Positions 30,160 through 39,109 of a DNA stretch of 64,000 bases are shown here, in pieces (within the stretch, counting starts at the first letter, position 1; the number at the start of each line of letters is the position of its first letter). The notes below the pieces were generated by a model. The model was given only the letters and a program-made list of their open reading frames with translations. It was not told where the DNA came from and ran no database searches. The stretch is from assembly GCF_009696615.1 (NCBI RefSeq), contig NZ_VULO01000004.1, positions 1-64,000 of the forward strand, in the 5' to 3' direction. Origin of the DNA: Scrofimicrobium canadense. Its GTDB lineage: Bacteria; Actinomycetota; Actinomycetes; Actinomycetales; Actinomycetaceae. Both the position numbers and the translations under genes were made by a program.

Positions 30160-30908
30160 GTAACTTGAGTACTGCGGCCCTGCCGCACGATGAGATTGGT
30201 CCTGGTACATGGCCCAGGGGAGTGGACCGCACTCCAAAATATTCAATCGGCGTACTGGTAGGACTGCTGAAGGAAGAGTTTCCAGCAACTACTGTTTCCA
30301 AGATTCGTTTTCTCGAAGATCAGGGGCTAGTAAAGCCTTTCCGCACCGGATCGGGCTACCGGAAGTATTCTCCAGCGGATCTTGAGCGTATTCGTTTTAT
30401 TCTTGCACAACAACGTGATTCGTATGCCCCACTCAAAATAATTCATGAACAGCTTGAAGCACTTGATGGCGGCTACGACATAGGCCCGGAGCCTGCAGCA
30501 CGCCTGGTTTCTTCAGAAGGTGAAGTCGTCGTACCTCAAGGGCAGAGCGTTACTTTACGTACACTGCGAGAAGTCACAGGTGCACCGAGTGACATTATCG
30601 AAGAGTGTGTCCGTGTCGGATTGATTCATCCTGATTTGGGCGGACGATTCCCGGCCAGGGCAGTCAAGGTCGTTACTCTAGTACAAAAACTAGGGGAGAG
30701 CGGTGTACAGGCACGATCACTGCGAGGGGTACGTGTCAGTGCAGATCGTTGCGCTGACCTAGTTGAGCGTGTCATCACATCGCGGGAGAATCGCTCTCGA
30801 CCTGGCGACCGAGAGCGCAATCGATCCCAAGCAGAGCAACTCAGTGAAAACATATCTGACCTGCATAATGAGATATTTGTTTTAGCCGTGGCTGCTCTTC
30901 TAGAATAG
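30156..30908 (+). CDS. ftsR: MerR-family regulator FtsR
   Basis: The 250-residue protein has an N-terminal MerR winged helix (about 28-100: YSIGVLVGLLKEEFP, KIRFLEDQGLVKP, GYRKYSPADLERI) and a second helical domain. Its position directly after garA and its length match Corynebacterium FtsR and mycobacterial Rv1828, activators of ftsZ and growth genes. It probably binds DNA as a dimer. In mycobacteria a bifunctional nuclease gene follows; here it is missing. Confidence 0.88.
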   Translation: MSNLSTAALPHDEIGPGTWPRGVDRTPKYSIGVLVGLLKEEFPATTVSKIRFLEDQGLVKPFRTGSGYRKYSPADLERIRFILAQQRDSYAPLKIIHEQLEALDGGYDIGPEPAARLVSSEGEVVVPQGQSVTLRTLREVTGAPSDIIEECVRVGLIHPDLGGRFPARAVKVVTLVQKLGESGVQARSLRGVRVSADRCADLVERVITSRENRSRPGDRERNRSQAEQLSENISDLHNEIFVLAVAALLE

Positions 30909-31027
30909 GAATAACCCTAAACCTGAACTTGAACTTCAAGGCACGCCGCACTAATGATTGACCCAGAGAGCTTTCAGACCTAACGTTTACGTATAGTAGT
31001 AATATCCCTTCACAGTAGGAGCCAGGC
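30909..31027 (+). promoter_or_regulatory. Intergenic region upstream of second MerR gene
   Basis: This 119-nt gap has a CTTGAACTTCAAG palindrome near 30928-30940, a TTGACC -35-like box (30958-30963) with TAACGT 17 nt on, and an A/T-rich stretch before AGTAGGAG, the ribosome site. A separate promoter for the downstream MerR gene is likely; exact elements are uncertain. Confidence 0.35.
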
Positions 31028-31570
31028 GTGAGTATAAGGAACGAGCCAAGGCAGAAGATGCTTTTTGGTGATCCTCTGGCAGAGGTTGATATTGCAGCCG
31101 GGTATAGAGGTCCAATTGCATGCCAGGCCGCCGGAATAACCTATCGCCAATTAGATTACTGGGCTCGCACCGGGCTTGTTGTTCCATCTATTAGGGGAGC
31201 AAAAGGATCGGGGTCGCAGAGGCTATATTCTTTTAAAGACATACTGGTCCTCAAAGTTGTCAAACGGTTGCTTGATGCGGGAGTGTCCCTACAACAGGTA
31301 CGTACAGCTGTTGGTCAACTAGCTCATCGCGGTGTTGACGACTTATCGACAATTACGCTCATGAGTGACGGAGCCTCTGTCTATGAATGTACCTCGGCAG
31401 ATGAGATCGTTGATCTTCTTGAGGGAGGCCAGGGCGTATTTGGAATAGCAGTTGGCAAGGTGTGGCGTGAAGTCGAAGGCTCTCTGGCAGAATTTCCTGT
31501 TGAGGGCGGAAATGTCGTCGGTCTCGATGAACTAGCTGACCGGCGCAACAGACGTCGCAATGCATCATGA
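31028..31570 (+). CDS. MerR-family regulator of the Rv1830 (ResR/McdR) type
   Basis: The 180-residue protein has a MerR helix-turn-helix (about 25-100: GPIACQAAGITYRQLDYWARTGLV, split by the typical GSQRLYSFKDILVL). The position after garA-ftsR and the architecture match mycobacterial Rv1830, a regulator of growth and cell division. GTG 31028 is supported by AGGAG seven nt upstream. The C-terminal third is specific to this subgroup. It overlaps the next gene by 4 nt. Confidence 0.85.
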   Translation: MSIRNEPRQKMLFGDPLAEVDIAAGYRGPIACQAAGITYRQLDYWARTGLVVPSIRGAKGSGSQRLYSFKDILVLKVVKRLLDAGVSLQQVRTAVGQLAHRGVDDLSTITLMSDGASVYECTSADEIVDLLEGGQGVFGIAVGKVWREVEGSLAEFPVEGGNVVGLDELADRRNRRRNAS

Positions 31571-31845
31571 CTGAAGCGGAGCGAGTCGTAGATATTGATG
31601 TCCGCGGTGCCGGGCTTGACTACGATTTCCTAGCTGTTGCTCTCAAAGAAGCAAAGTCTCAGAGATTATGTGGATCATTTCGAGCCAGCGAAGACACGAC
31701 AACCTTAACCATTCACCTTGAAGGTATGGGCTATCAGATTGACTCTTTCTTAAACTGGCTTAGGTCCAACAGTAGAGGACAGATTTTTCGGATCGATGTG
31801 GCGTCTGGAGTGAGGGAGAACTGGCAAAGTCTGCAAGTTCTCTAA
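31567..31845 (+). CDS. Small protein with degenerate acylphosphatase-like pattern
   Basis: The 92-residue protein is not confidently assigned. Its spacing of hydrophobic residues (VDIDVRG, SFRAS, TLTIHLEG, SFLNWLR, IFRIDVASG) resembles the beta-alpha-beta acylphosphatase fold. However, the places of the catalytic Arg (VQGVGFR) and Asn (WVRN) hold other residues, so enzymatic activity is unlikely. Its ATG overlaps the MerR gene stop, so it may be a partner or modulator of that regulator. The fold claim is an inference from pattern only. Confidence 0.55.
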   Translation: MTEAERVVDIDVRGAGLDYDFLAVALKEAKSQRLCGSFRASEDTTTLTIHLEGMGYQIDSFLNWLRSNSRGQIFRIDVASGVRENWQSLQVL

Positions 31846-31862
31846 AACTCTTTCAACTTGAC

Positions 31863-31876
31863 ATAATGTACATTAT
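31863..31876. repeat. 14-bp perfect palindrome between convergent genes
   Basis: ATAATGTACATTAT reads the same on both strands and lies in the 45-bp gap between the small acylphosphatase-like gene and lnt. There is no T run, so it is not an ordinary terminator; its role is unknown. Confidence 0.4.
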
Positions 31877-31890
31877 CGGATCAACATGTA

Positions 31891-33435
31891 CTATTTTCGC
31901 ATCTTTTTTACGATACCTACGCCTATAAATATGCTGCCTAACAATAGAGTTGCTGCTATGGCCGTTCGTGCCAGTGGCTCAGCAACTACAGCAGCGGGTG
32001 TAATCGTAGTCCTCAAAGGTAGTGTGTCAACGAGATTGCCAGCAACCTGTCGCTGGGTTGACGTGAGGATCGATCCGTCTGGACGAATGAGTGCTGAGAC
32101 ACCGTTGGTGGATACTTGCATTGCGGCACGTGAGAATTCAGCGGCTCGGAATTGCGCCATCTGGAGCTGTTGGGTCGATTCAGTCGAATCAACGAATTGT
32201 GCATTGTTCGTTGGAATGACAATGATTTCTCCGCCGAGCACGACTCCTTCAGAAAAAATCGGTTCGTCGGCAGCCTCAAAACAGATTCCTATAGCAATAG
32301 GAAGATCACGTCCGTCATTGAGCCTCACGTTGAGTATCCCTGGATTATCAACAGGTACCATGTCTACAGAAATCTGTGCGGCTTCACTAGCCAGCCATTC
32401 TGATAACTGTCGATATGGAACGTATTCACCCCAAGGAACTGGATGTTGCTTTCCATATTTATGCTGGTCTAACCCTGTTTCCGGATACCAAATGCCCATC
32501 CAGTTATAGCGAATATCATCCACATATTCTTGAAAGCCAGCCAAAAGCGGGACATTGACAGCTTCACTGGCTTGAGCCACTATTTCATCGGTTATGCGTG
32601 AGGCTGCTGGGTCGCGATCTAGCGCATTCTCACCCCAGATAACCAAATCTACATTTGGATGGTCAATAATCATCTTTTCAGTCTCCCGAAGATGATTAGC
32701 TGATACTTTCCCTTCGACGGAGTATGTTTCTTCCTGAGGAATATCGACATTTCCTTGGACTGCCGCAACAGTGACGGCACCTGATTGTTGCGTATTGGGT
32801 AAGCTAATGAGCATTGGAGCTATCAGAGCCGCAGTAAATCCTCCAGCAAGTGCCCAGCGCAGTATGGGTGAAGGCTTATGTTTCAGGGACAAAGCATAAC
32901 GAAGAATCACTGCTAAAAACATGACGGCAAAGGACACCAATGTTTCGCCACCTAATGGAGCTAGAGTCAGCAGTGGTGAATCTACCTGTGCATAGGCGAC
33001 TTTTCCCCAAGAAAACCCTCCAAAAGGTACTCTCGATCGAAGTTGCTCAATGCCAACCCACAACAATGAAGCAATGAATGCTTCCCCCCACCAAGTGCGA
33101 CACCACGCGCAGTGTCGGCTAGCCGCAAAAAAAGTTCCCCAAAGAGTCAGTGACGCTGCTTGCGCGACACTGAGCGCGATCCAGGGAGCCACACTCCCCG
33201 GAACTGCGACAAGAAGCCACGATATATGAGGCAGAAAGAATCCTATCCCCCAAAGAAACCCGTACCACGCTCCCCTGCCTACCGTGACGTTATCAGTGGC
33301 AGCAACCAAAAGAGCCAGTGAAGGAAATACAAGAAACCACAAGCCGACATCGGGAAATGAAGCCCACATAAAAAGTGCTGAGAAAGCAAGTTGTGAGTAT
33401 CCAATGAGTCGTTCACGCACGGTTACTCGCTCCAC
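31891..33435 (-). CDS. lnt: Apolipoprotein N-acyltransferase
   Basis: Lnt adds the third acyl chain to lipoproteins at the outer face of the membrane. The 514-residue protein has about six hydrophobic helices (10-215), a periplasmic-type nitrilase domain (220-465) and a last helix. Candidate triad residues are Glu269 (WGENA), Lys329 (KYGKQHPVPWGEY) and Cys385 (GICFE). GTG 33435 has AGGAG 7 nt upstream and overlaps the helY stop by 13 nt. No dolichol-phosphate-mannose synthase domain is fused, unlike mycobacterial Ppm1. Confidence 0.92.
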   Translation of the reverse strand: MERVTVRERLIGYSQLAFSALFMWASFPDVGLWFLVFPSLALLVAATDNVTVGRGAWYGFLWGIGFFLPHISWLLVAVPGSVAPWIALSVAQAASLTLWGTFFAASRHCAWCRTWWGEAFIASLLWVGIEQLRSRVPFGGFSWGKVAYAQVDSPLLTLAPLGGETLVSFAVMFLAVILRYALSLKHKPSPILRWALAGGFTAALIAPMLISLPNTQQSGAVTVAAVQGNVDIPQEETYSVEGKVSANHLRETEKMIIDHPNVDLVIWGENALDRDPAASRITDEIVAQASEAVNVPLLAGFQEYVDDIRYNWMGIWYPETGLDQHKYGKQHPVPWGEYVPYRQLSEWLASEAAQISVDMVPVDNPGILNVRLNDGRDLPIAIGICFEAADEPIFSEGVVLGGEIIVIPTNNAQFVDSTESTQQLQMAQFRAAEFSRAAMQVSTNGVSALIRPDGSILTSTQRQVAGNLVDTLPLRTTITPAAVVAEPLARTAIAATLLLGSIFIGVGIVKKMRK

Positions 33436-36122
33436 GCGACAACTCCTCGGCGGAGCAGACTGCAGGCCTCATTGGCCCGCGCTGAAAACTTTGCATCTCC
33501 TAGACGAGTGAGTTGCTGCAATAGGTCGACAGTCTGACGCATCCATCGGACAAAATCACCGCCAGTGATTTCCGCATCGGGCAAAATTGATGAAAGTGTC
33601 GCTCCCCCGGCCCACCGGTACGTGATATCAATAAGATCACCTGCTGGCGCCGATGTGCGTTCCAACCCGGCCGTCTTTTCGGCGCTCGAGACGTCTCGGA
33701 ATGCCTTCCCAAGATCAGCCCACGCCTGTCTAAGAGCTGGTGTGGGAATATAAGGATCCATTCCTCCTACATCGCTGCGGGGCTCATATGCCAAACAGCA
33801 AGCAAACCCGGCCAATTCTTGGGCTGTCAGTTGATTGAAAACTCCACGGCTAAATGCCAACGCGACCAATAAGTCGCGCTCGCCAAATATCCGGCGCAAG
33901 TCAGTTCCGCGCCCAGTTACTTCATCAGCTTCAAGGAACTTCAATTCATGCAATACCTGTCGGACCTGGTCAAACTCTGCAGCAATGGAAGATGTTCGAG
34001 AATTTATTTGGTTTCTGAGGCGACGACATTCCCGTTCCAGTCTTACCCACTCGTGTCCCGGAACCGCATGAAGTTCCCGATCGGGACACGAGTGCACTGG
34101 ATGGGAACGCAGGCGAAGTTCGATATCTGATATTTCTTCGCTCAGACGCAACATTGTTGGATTCGTGATTTCTCGCGGGTGCGATGCATTCTTAGCGATA
34201 CTGCGCACTTGTTTAGCAACGCTTTGGCGGTCACGTAAGCGCCTGGCACCCCCAGACGGCACTCTCATATGCCCCACAACATGTGGGCCTCGTGCCATGT
34301 CGGCCGGGCCCAGAGTGAAAACTTTAGCGTCTTCACCAACAACACGAATCAGTGGTGTATCAAAACTACGATCTGCGCCAACGACAACTACGGCACTGCG
34401 CCATCTGCGTCCCTTGCGATAGTGGATTACCTGTCCAGGCTTCGATTTACGCAGTGTCTTGGTAGCAAAGACAATATTTCCTTCTCGCGACGCTCGCGAA
34501 AGCTCCTTTTGGGCCCGGGTAAGGTCCTCCCTCAGTCCGAAATACTCTGCAGCATCACCCTTGCTACAAGCGATTCTTTCTTGCACAGAATGAAGTTTCG
34601 CTTCGGCTTTTCTCAGTTTGGCTGCGAGACCAACAATTGCATCGTCAGCTTGGAACTGAGCAAAACTCGATTCCAAGACACGTCTAGCTTGTTCAACATC
34701 CGCCCTGGACAAGAGATTAACAACCATGTTGTAGCCGGGGAAAAAAGCACTCTTGAGGGGATAGCTGTGGCGAGTCGCTAGTTGTGCTACTTCTTCGGCT
34801 GACACCACCCCCCGTCCCAACACAACCGCGTGACCCTCTACATCAATGCCACGTCTGCCAGCGCGACCTGTGAGTTGTGTGTATTCTCCCGGGCTCAAGC
34901 GGACGTGCTCTGAGCCATTCCATTTTTCTAAAGATTCAATGACAACAGTGCGAGCGGGCATATTGATACCTAAAGCCAAAGTTTCAGTCGCAAACACCAC
35001 CTTCACAAGGCCCAAAGAAAAGAGTTTTTCGACAGTTTCTTTAAGGATCGGCAACATACCCGCATGATGTGCAGCAATGCCATTTTCTAGTGCACTCTGC
35101 AACGAAGCCAGTCCGAGGATGCCATGGTCAGCTATTGGAATGGCTTGTGTCGCCTGTTCTGCGATAGCTGCAATCTGTTTTTGCTCCTTTTCCGTTGTAA
35201 AGGAGAGTCCTTCGAGAAGCAGACTTGACACCGCCTCATCACATGCAGCCCGCGAAAAAATGAACTCAATCATGGGGAGGAATCCAACCCGCTGAACTGC
35301 CCTCGCCACCTTAGGCCTGTTCACAAGACTAGGAATCGGGCGGCGTCCTTTCCGCGGTGCATGCTCGGCAATATCAGCCAGTAACTGTGGATTCAGCCGA
35401 GGTGGAGCGCCGCTCTCAGCACGTGCTTGCGCATTCTCGTCAGCGTAGAGATTATAGATTCGCTTGCCCACCATCATGTGTTGGTACAGTGGCACGGGCC
35501 GCTTGTAGGAGACCACAATCTTGCAGTTGCCTCTCACCTCAGACAACCACTGACCAAATTCCTCGAGGTTAGACACCGTCGCAGATAGTGAGACTGTTTG
35601 GACGTGCTCTGGAAGTTGAATTAGCACTTCTTCCCACACTGGGCCACGAACACGATCGGCCAAGTAGTGGATTTCATCGAGGACAACCATTCGTAGATTG
35701 CGCAGATCAGCACCAGCGTAAATCATATTCCGTAAGACTTCAGTGGTCATTACCACCACATCAGCTTGCGGATTTATCGAGGTGTCGCCGGTAAGTAAAC
35801 CGACGCGTTGTGGACCGAATCTTTCACAAAACTCCCGGAACTTTTGGTTAGAAAGCGCTTTAATTGGCGTCGTATAAAATGCTCTTCCACCAGAGGATAG
35901 CGCCATATGAACGCCGCCCTCCCCCACTACTGTTTTACCAGCTCCCGTAGGTGCTGCAACCAACACGGAGAAGCCCTCCGCTAAGGCTTCTAACGCCTCG
36001 ACCTGGAAAGAGTCCGGGGTAAAAGGCAAAGACTCGACAAAACTGTTGACTCCCGTTTTCTCCCGTGTCTGAAAATCTCTGAACCGTTCCATGCGCTCAG
36101 CTGGACTTAGGTCATCATTCAT
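33423..36122 (-). CDS. helY: DExH-box RNA/DNA helicase HelY (Ski2/Mtr4-like)
   Basis: The 899-residue protein is a superfamily-2 helicase: motif I AAPTGAGKT, TTPIKALSNQK, motif II DEIH (MVVLDEIHYL), motif III SLSATVSN, and QLTGRAGRRGID as motif VI. A long C-terminal region with helical (Ski2/DSHCT-like) domains follows. Actinobacterial HelY is thought to act on RNA. ATG 36122 overlaps the pafC stop and has GGAG about 8 nt upstream; a TTG 18 nt earlier is less likely. Confidence 0.92.
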   Translation of the reverse strand: MNDDLSPAERMERFRDFQTREKTGVNSFVESLPFTPDSFQVEALEALAEGFSVLVAAPTGAGKTVVGEGGVHMALSSGGRAFYTTPIKALSNQKFREFCERFGPQRVGLLTGDTSINPQADVVVMTTEVLRNMIYAGADLRNLRMVVLDEIHYLADRVRGPVWEEVLIQLPEHVQTVSLSATVSNLEEFGQWLSEVRGNCKIVVSYKRPVPLYQHMMVGKRIYNLYADENAQARAESGAPPRLNPQLLADIAEHAPRKGRRPIPSLVNRPKVARAVQRVGFLPMIEFIFSRAACDEAVSSLLLEGLSFTTEKEQKQIAAIAEQATQAIPIADHGILGLASLQSALENGIAAHHAGMLPILKETVEKLFSLGLVKVVFATETLALGINMPARTVVIESLEKWNGSEHVRLSPGEYTQLTGRAGRRGIDVEGHAVVLGRGVVSAEEVAQLATRHSYPLKSAFFPGYNMVVNLLSRADVEQARRVLESSFAQFQADDAIVGLAAKLRKAEAKLHSVQERIACSKGDAAEYFGLREDLTRAQKELSRASREGNIVFATKTLRKSKPGQVIHYRKGRRWRSAVVVVGADRSFDTPLIRVVGEDAKVFTLGPADMARGPHVVGHMRVPSGGARRLRDRQSVAKQVRSIAKNASHPREITNPTMLRLSEEISDIELRLRSHPVHSCPDRELHAVPGHEWVRLERECRRLRNQINSRTSSIAAEFDQVRQVLHELKFLEADEVTGRGTDLRRIFGERDLLVALAFSRGVFNQLTAQELAGFACCLAYEPRSDVGGMDPYIPTPALRQAWADLGKAFRDVSSAEKTAGLERTSAPAGDLIDITYRWAGGATLSSILPDAEITGGDFVRWMRQTVDLLQQLTRLGDAKFSARANEACSLLRRGVVAWSE

Positions 36123-37051
36123 GGTTTCCACTCCGCCCAAGTGTTCTTCGCCCGCTTCGCGCTCTCCTGCGCCAACGTCAAGTACCGATCGGGGGTAACT
36201 GAAATGATATCGTCATACATCCACACTAGCCGCCCTACAATCCATTTCTCGTCCCAGGCACGCAAGCTGACACTAATCGAGTCTTTAGCCTTTTTGACCT
36301 TTGCCGACGGCAGATCTGCCAGGCGCCACAATGCTGACGGGCGAAGAACTACCTCGCATAAGGGGTCACGTTTTCTTCGACCTGGTCCCTTTTCAAGCTG
36401 GCTTTGCTCGGTAACCTTTAGTCGGTGAATACGATCTAGGCGAAATGCGCGTTCACTGCGTGCCTGATGGCACCAGGCTTGCACAATCCACCCGTCTTCA
36501 ACCTGATAGAGAACAAAAGGATCAATGACGCGAGTACTCTTTTGCCCCTTTGCAGACAGATACTCCACCTCAACACTACGACGGCCCTGGATGGCAATAC
36601 GTAATTGCTGATAGAAACTAATTCCGGTCATATCTGACAGGATATGAACCTCGCCGTCGCTAACCTCACTGTTAGTGAGGGAGACAATCTTTGCTGCAAG
36701 ACGAGGTAGCATTTCTCTTTCTTGTGGACTCATCGTCGGTGCCAATACTTCAAGTCCACTGAGCAAGAGAGATGCTTCTGCGCTTGTAATACTAAAAGCT
36801 GAAGCAAGTGGGCGTTCATCACTGAGCTGCAAGCAATCGGACTCCGTATACAAGCTGTAGTCAAAAAAGAAGGGTCTTTCTAGGCGCCCATCTCCTTCAG
36901 ATGCCTCAATAAGTCTCTCAATATCAGCGCGAATCTCTGGAAGAGAACATGCGAAGTGCGCGGCGGTTTCCGCTGTACTGATACCCGGATTTTCACGAAT
37001 AAAATCTGAAAGCCGGGCTAAACGCAGCAAGAGAAGATCATTGCGTTCCAT
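36119..37051 (-). CDS. pafC: WYL-domain transcriptional regulator PafC
   Basis: PafC (310 residues) acts with PafB as the activator of the mitomycin/DNA-damage response in actinobacteria. A helix-turn-helix N terminus (about 1-60) is followed by a WYL domain (about 140-225) with FYQQLRIAIQGRRSVEVEYLS and WIVQAWCHQARSERAFRLDRI, and a WCX C terminus. ATG 37051 is chosen because GGGGAGG lies just upstream; an earlier ATG at 37072 lacks it. It overlaps pafB by 14 nt. No proteasome genes or tatAC are nearby. Confidence 0.88.
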   Translation of the reverse strand: MERNDLLLLRLARLSDFIRENPGISTAETAAHFACSLPEIRADIERLIEASEGDGRLERPFFFDYSLYTESDCLQLSDERPLASAFSITSAEASLLLSGLEVLAPTMSPQEREMLPRLAAKIVSLTNSEVSDGEVHILSDMTGISFYQQLRIAIQGRRSVEVEYLSAKGQKSTRVIDPFVLYQVEDGWIVQAWCHQARSERAFRLDRIHRLKVTEQSQLEKGPGRRKRDPLCEVVLRPSALWRLADLPSAKVKKAKDSISVSLRAWDEKWIVGRLVWMYDDIISVTPDRYLTLAQESAKRAKNTWAEWKP

Positions 37052-37949
37052 GTTCCTCCCCGCGACTTGCATTAATTATTCTAAGGAGACGCTCCCGAAG
37101 CTCTGGAGGACCAAGAACTACAACATCGCTGGCATTTTCCAATATGAGTCTTTCCCATAAAGCAGAATCGCTGTTTTTTCCTTGGCAGCGATCCCATTCC
37201 TGGTCTACCGGTTCTATCAATGTGCACATATTTCGTACAAGTGGCGCCACGTCACGGCGCACCATGAGGATTGGTGCAATGCGGAATATATCAGGTGGTC
37301 GTGCTTGGGGACCAGGCCCGTCCTCCCCTGCCTCTCCAATAAGGTTCACGTCTCCCTGTATACGACCGACACGGAATAGACGTTCAGCCCAGCGGTTGAG
37401 ATCAAAACCCCATAGGTAGAGAGCGCGTCCATGGGCAAGAAGTCGCCAAGGCGTAACATCTCTGTGCTCAACCCCCTTACGTGATGCGTACGTGAATGCC
37501 ACAGGATGATGACGTGCTACAGCATAAAACAATGTTGGAACTATTCCGCTGCCCTCGAGGCGCGTCTTTACGGTTCCCTGCAAACTCTCATTCGCGAAAA
37601 TACTTAACCGTGCTAGAAGAGCAGCTCCGTCCGCTTCTGAGTCCCATGCCCCTGCTGCGTCTGCTAGCAGGCCAGCTTCGGTGGGTGAAAAAGTAACACG
37701 TTGGTCGCTTCGGCTCTCTGCACCAAGTCGATAACGAGGAGTCTCAAGTTCACCCCTCGTTTCGACAAACATACCCAGGTCCCGAAGCATTTTTATGTCA
37801 CGTTCAAAAGCCCGCAAAAAGGCATCGTCCGAAAGGCCTTCATAGCCTGGAACCATTGAGCGTAGGGTGTCGCGAGTATGTCCTATTTGAGTATCAGCTA
37901 ACACTCTTGTCAAAACAAGAAGTCTTGTTCCAGCATCGACTGCGGCCAC
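37038..37949 (-). CDS. pafB: WYL-domain transcriptional regulator PafB
   Basis: PafB (303 residues) is the partner of PafC: an N-terminal helix-turn-helix (about 5-65), a WYL domain (about 145-215: HHPVAFTYASRKG, RLLAHGRALYLWGFD, ERLFRVGRI) and a WCX region. The GTG start at 37949 has no ribosome site and its frame reads back nearly to the hisG stop, so the exact start is uncertain. WYL domains bind single-stranded nucleic acid in the damage response. Confidence 0.87.
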   Translation of the reverse strand: MAAVDAGTRLLVLTRVLADTQIGHTRDTLRSMVPGYEGLSDDAFLRAFERDIKMLRDLGMFVETRGELETPRYRLGAESRSDQRVTFSPTEAGLLADAAGAWDSEADGAALLARLSIFANESLQGTVKTRLEGSGIVPTLFYAVARHHPVAFTYASRKGVEHRDVTPWRLLAHGRALYLWGFDLNRWAERLFRVGRIQGDVNLIGEAGEDGPGPQARPPDIFRIAPILMVRRDVAPLVRNMCTLIEPVDQEWDRCQGKNSDSALWERLILENASDVVVLGPPELRERLLRIINASRGEEHGTQ

Positions 37950-37955
37950 GTTAGA

Positions 37956-38804
37956 CTAAGCCAATCGTGAGGACGCTAACTCGGTCACGATAATTCCCTG
38001 TGCTCCAATTCCCAGTAGTTGATCCATGACTTTATTTACTTCGTCGCGTTCAACGACAACGCGCACTGCCAACCAATCGGGGTCAGCCAAGGGCGAAACG
38101 GTTGGAGACTCAAACCCTGGTGCGATCTTGACTGCCAATGAAAGATCATTTGCTTTAAGGTTGTAATCCACCAGGACATGACGCCGGGCGACGAGTACCC
38201 CTTGGAGTCTTCTTGACAAAACTCGCAGTGCTGGGTGATCAACATGGGTGTGCGTTGTGATCAGAACAGCTTCAGAGCTGAGAATCGGGTCACCAAAAAT
38301 CTCCAGCCCTGCGGCTCGCAAAGTAGAGCCTGTTTCCACTACGTCTGCTATGAGATCAGCGACTCCCAGTTGGACCGAGGACTCAACTGCTCCATCGAGG
38401 TGAACGACAGTCGCTGAGATTCCCCGATCCTTGAGAAATCTATTGACTAAATGGTCATACGAAGCCGCAACCCTTTTGCCTTCAATATCGGCAATCGATG
38501 AAAACTGGCCAATGGGTCCCGCAAATCGAAACTGTGAGCGACCAAAACCCAGCGGCTCATACTCGATTGCCTCAGTTTCCGAATCTAAGAGCAAATCCCG
38601 ACCGGTGATACCCGCATGTACGTGACCCGCACCGACATATACGGCAATATCGCGGGGCCTCAAGAAAAAAATACGTACATCATTGTCAGGATCTTCGATC
38701 ACAAGCTCCCGACCACGACGCTTGCACCGATAGCCAGCTTCAGAAAGCATGGAAACAGACGCTTCAGAGAGCGAACCTTTGTTGGGCAGAGCTATTTGTA
38801 GCAT
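37956..38804 (-). CDS. hisG: ATP phosphoribosyltransferase (long form)
   Basis: HisG performs the first step of histidine synthesis, joining ATP and PRPP. The 282-residue protein is the long form: a periplasmic-binding-like catalytic part (1-205, with [21 protein letters not shown] as the PRPP site) and a C-terminal ACT-like regulatory domain that binds histidine. It follows hisE after 7 nt. The other his genes are not in the window. Confidence 0.94.
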   Translation of the reverse strand: MLQIALPNKGSLSEASVSMLSEAGYRCKRRGRELVIEDPDNDVRIFFLRPRDIAVYVGAGHVHAGITGRDLLLDSETEAIEYEPLGFGRSQFRFAGPIGQFSSIADIEGKRVAASYDHLVNRFLKDRGISATVVHLDGAVESSVQLGVADLIADVVETGSTLRAAGLEIFGDPILSSEAVLITTHTHVDHPALRVLSRRLQGVLVARRHVLVDYNLKANDLSLAVKIAPGFESPTVSPLADPDWLAVRVVVERDEVNKVMDQLLGIGAQGIIVTELASSRLA

Positions 38805-38811
38805 TGTTTCC

Positions 38812-39075
38812 TCACAGGTGGCGGTAGATATCGTCGAGTGTCAGGCCGCGAGCAATCATCATGACTTGTGCGTGATAAAGCAGCTGTGAAATCTCTAAGG
38901 CACAGGCTTCATCACTTTCATGTTCTGCGGCCATCCACACCTCTGCAGCTTCTTCAACTACTTTTTTACCAATGAAGTGGATGCCTTTATCTAGCTCTTG
39001 TACAGTCCCAGAATCAACGGGTCGCTCGCTTGCTTTGCGCTGAAGATCTTCGAAGAGCTCCTCAAATGTCGTCAT
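38812..39075 (-). CDS. hisE: Phosphoribosyl-ATP pyrophosphohydrolase
   Basis: HisE (87 residues) hydrolyses phosphoribosyl-ATP, the second step of histidine synthesis. The all-alpha MazG-like domain shows [18 protein letters not shown] and [14 protein letters not shown], the acidic metal-binding helices. TATCCT lies 6 nt before the ATG, so transcription may start here for a leaderless hisE-hisG message. It is 34 nt after ribY. Confidence 0.94.
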   Translation of the reverse strand: MTTFEELFEDLQRKASERPVDSGTVQELDKGIHFIGKKVVEEAAEVWMAAEHESDEACALEISQLLYHAQVMMIARGLTLDDIYRHL

Positions 39076-39109
39076 GCTCCCAGGATACGCGGTTATCTCC
39101 GGTCTCTTC

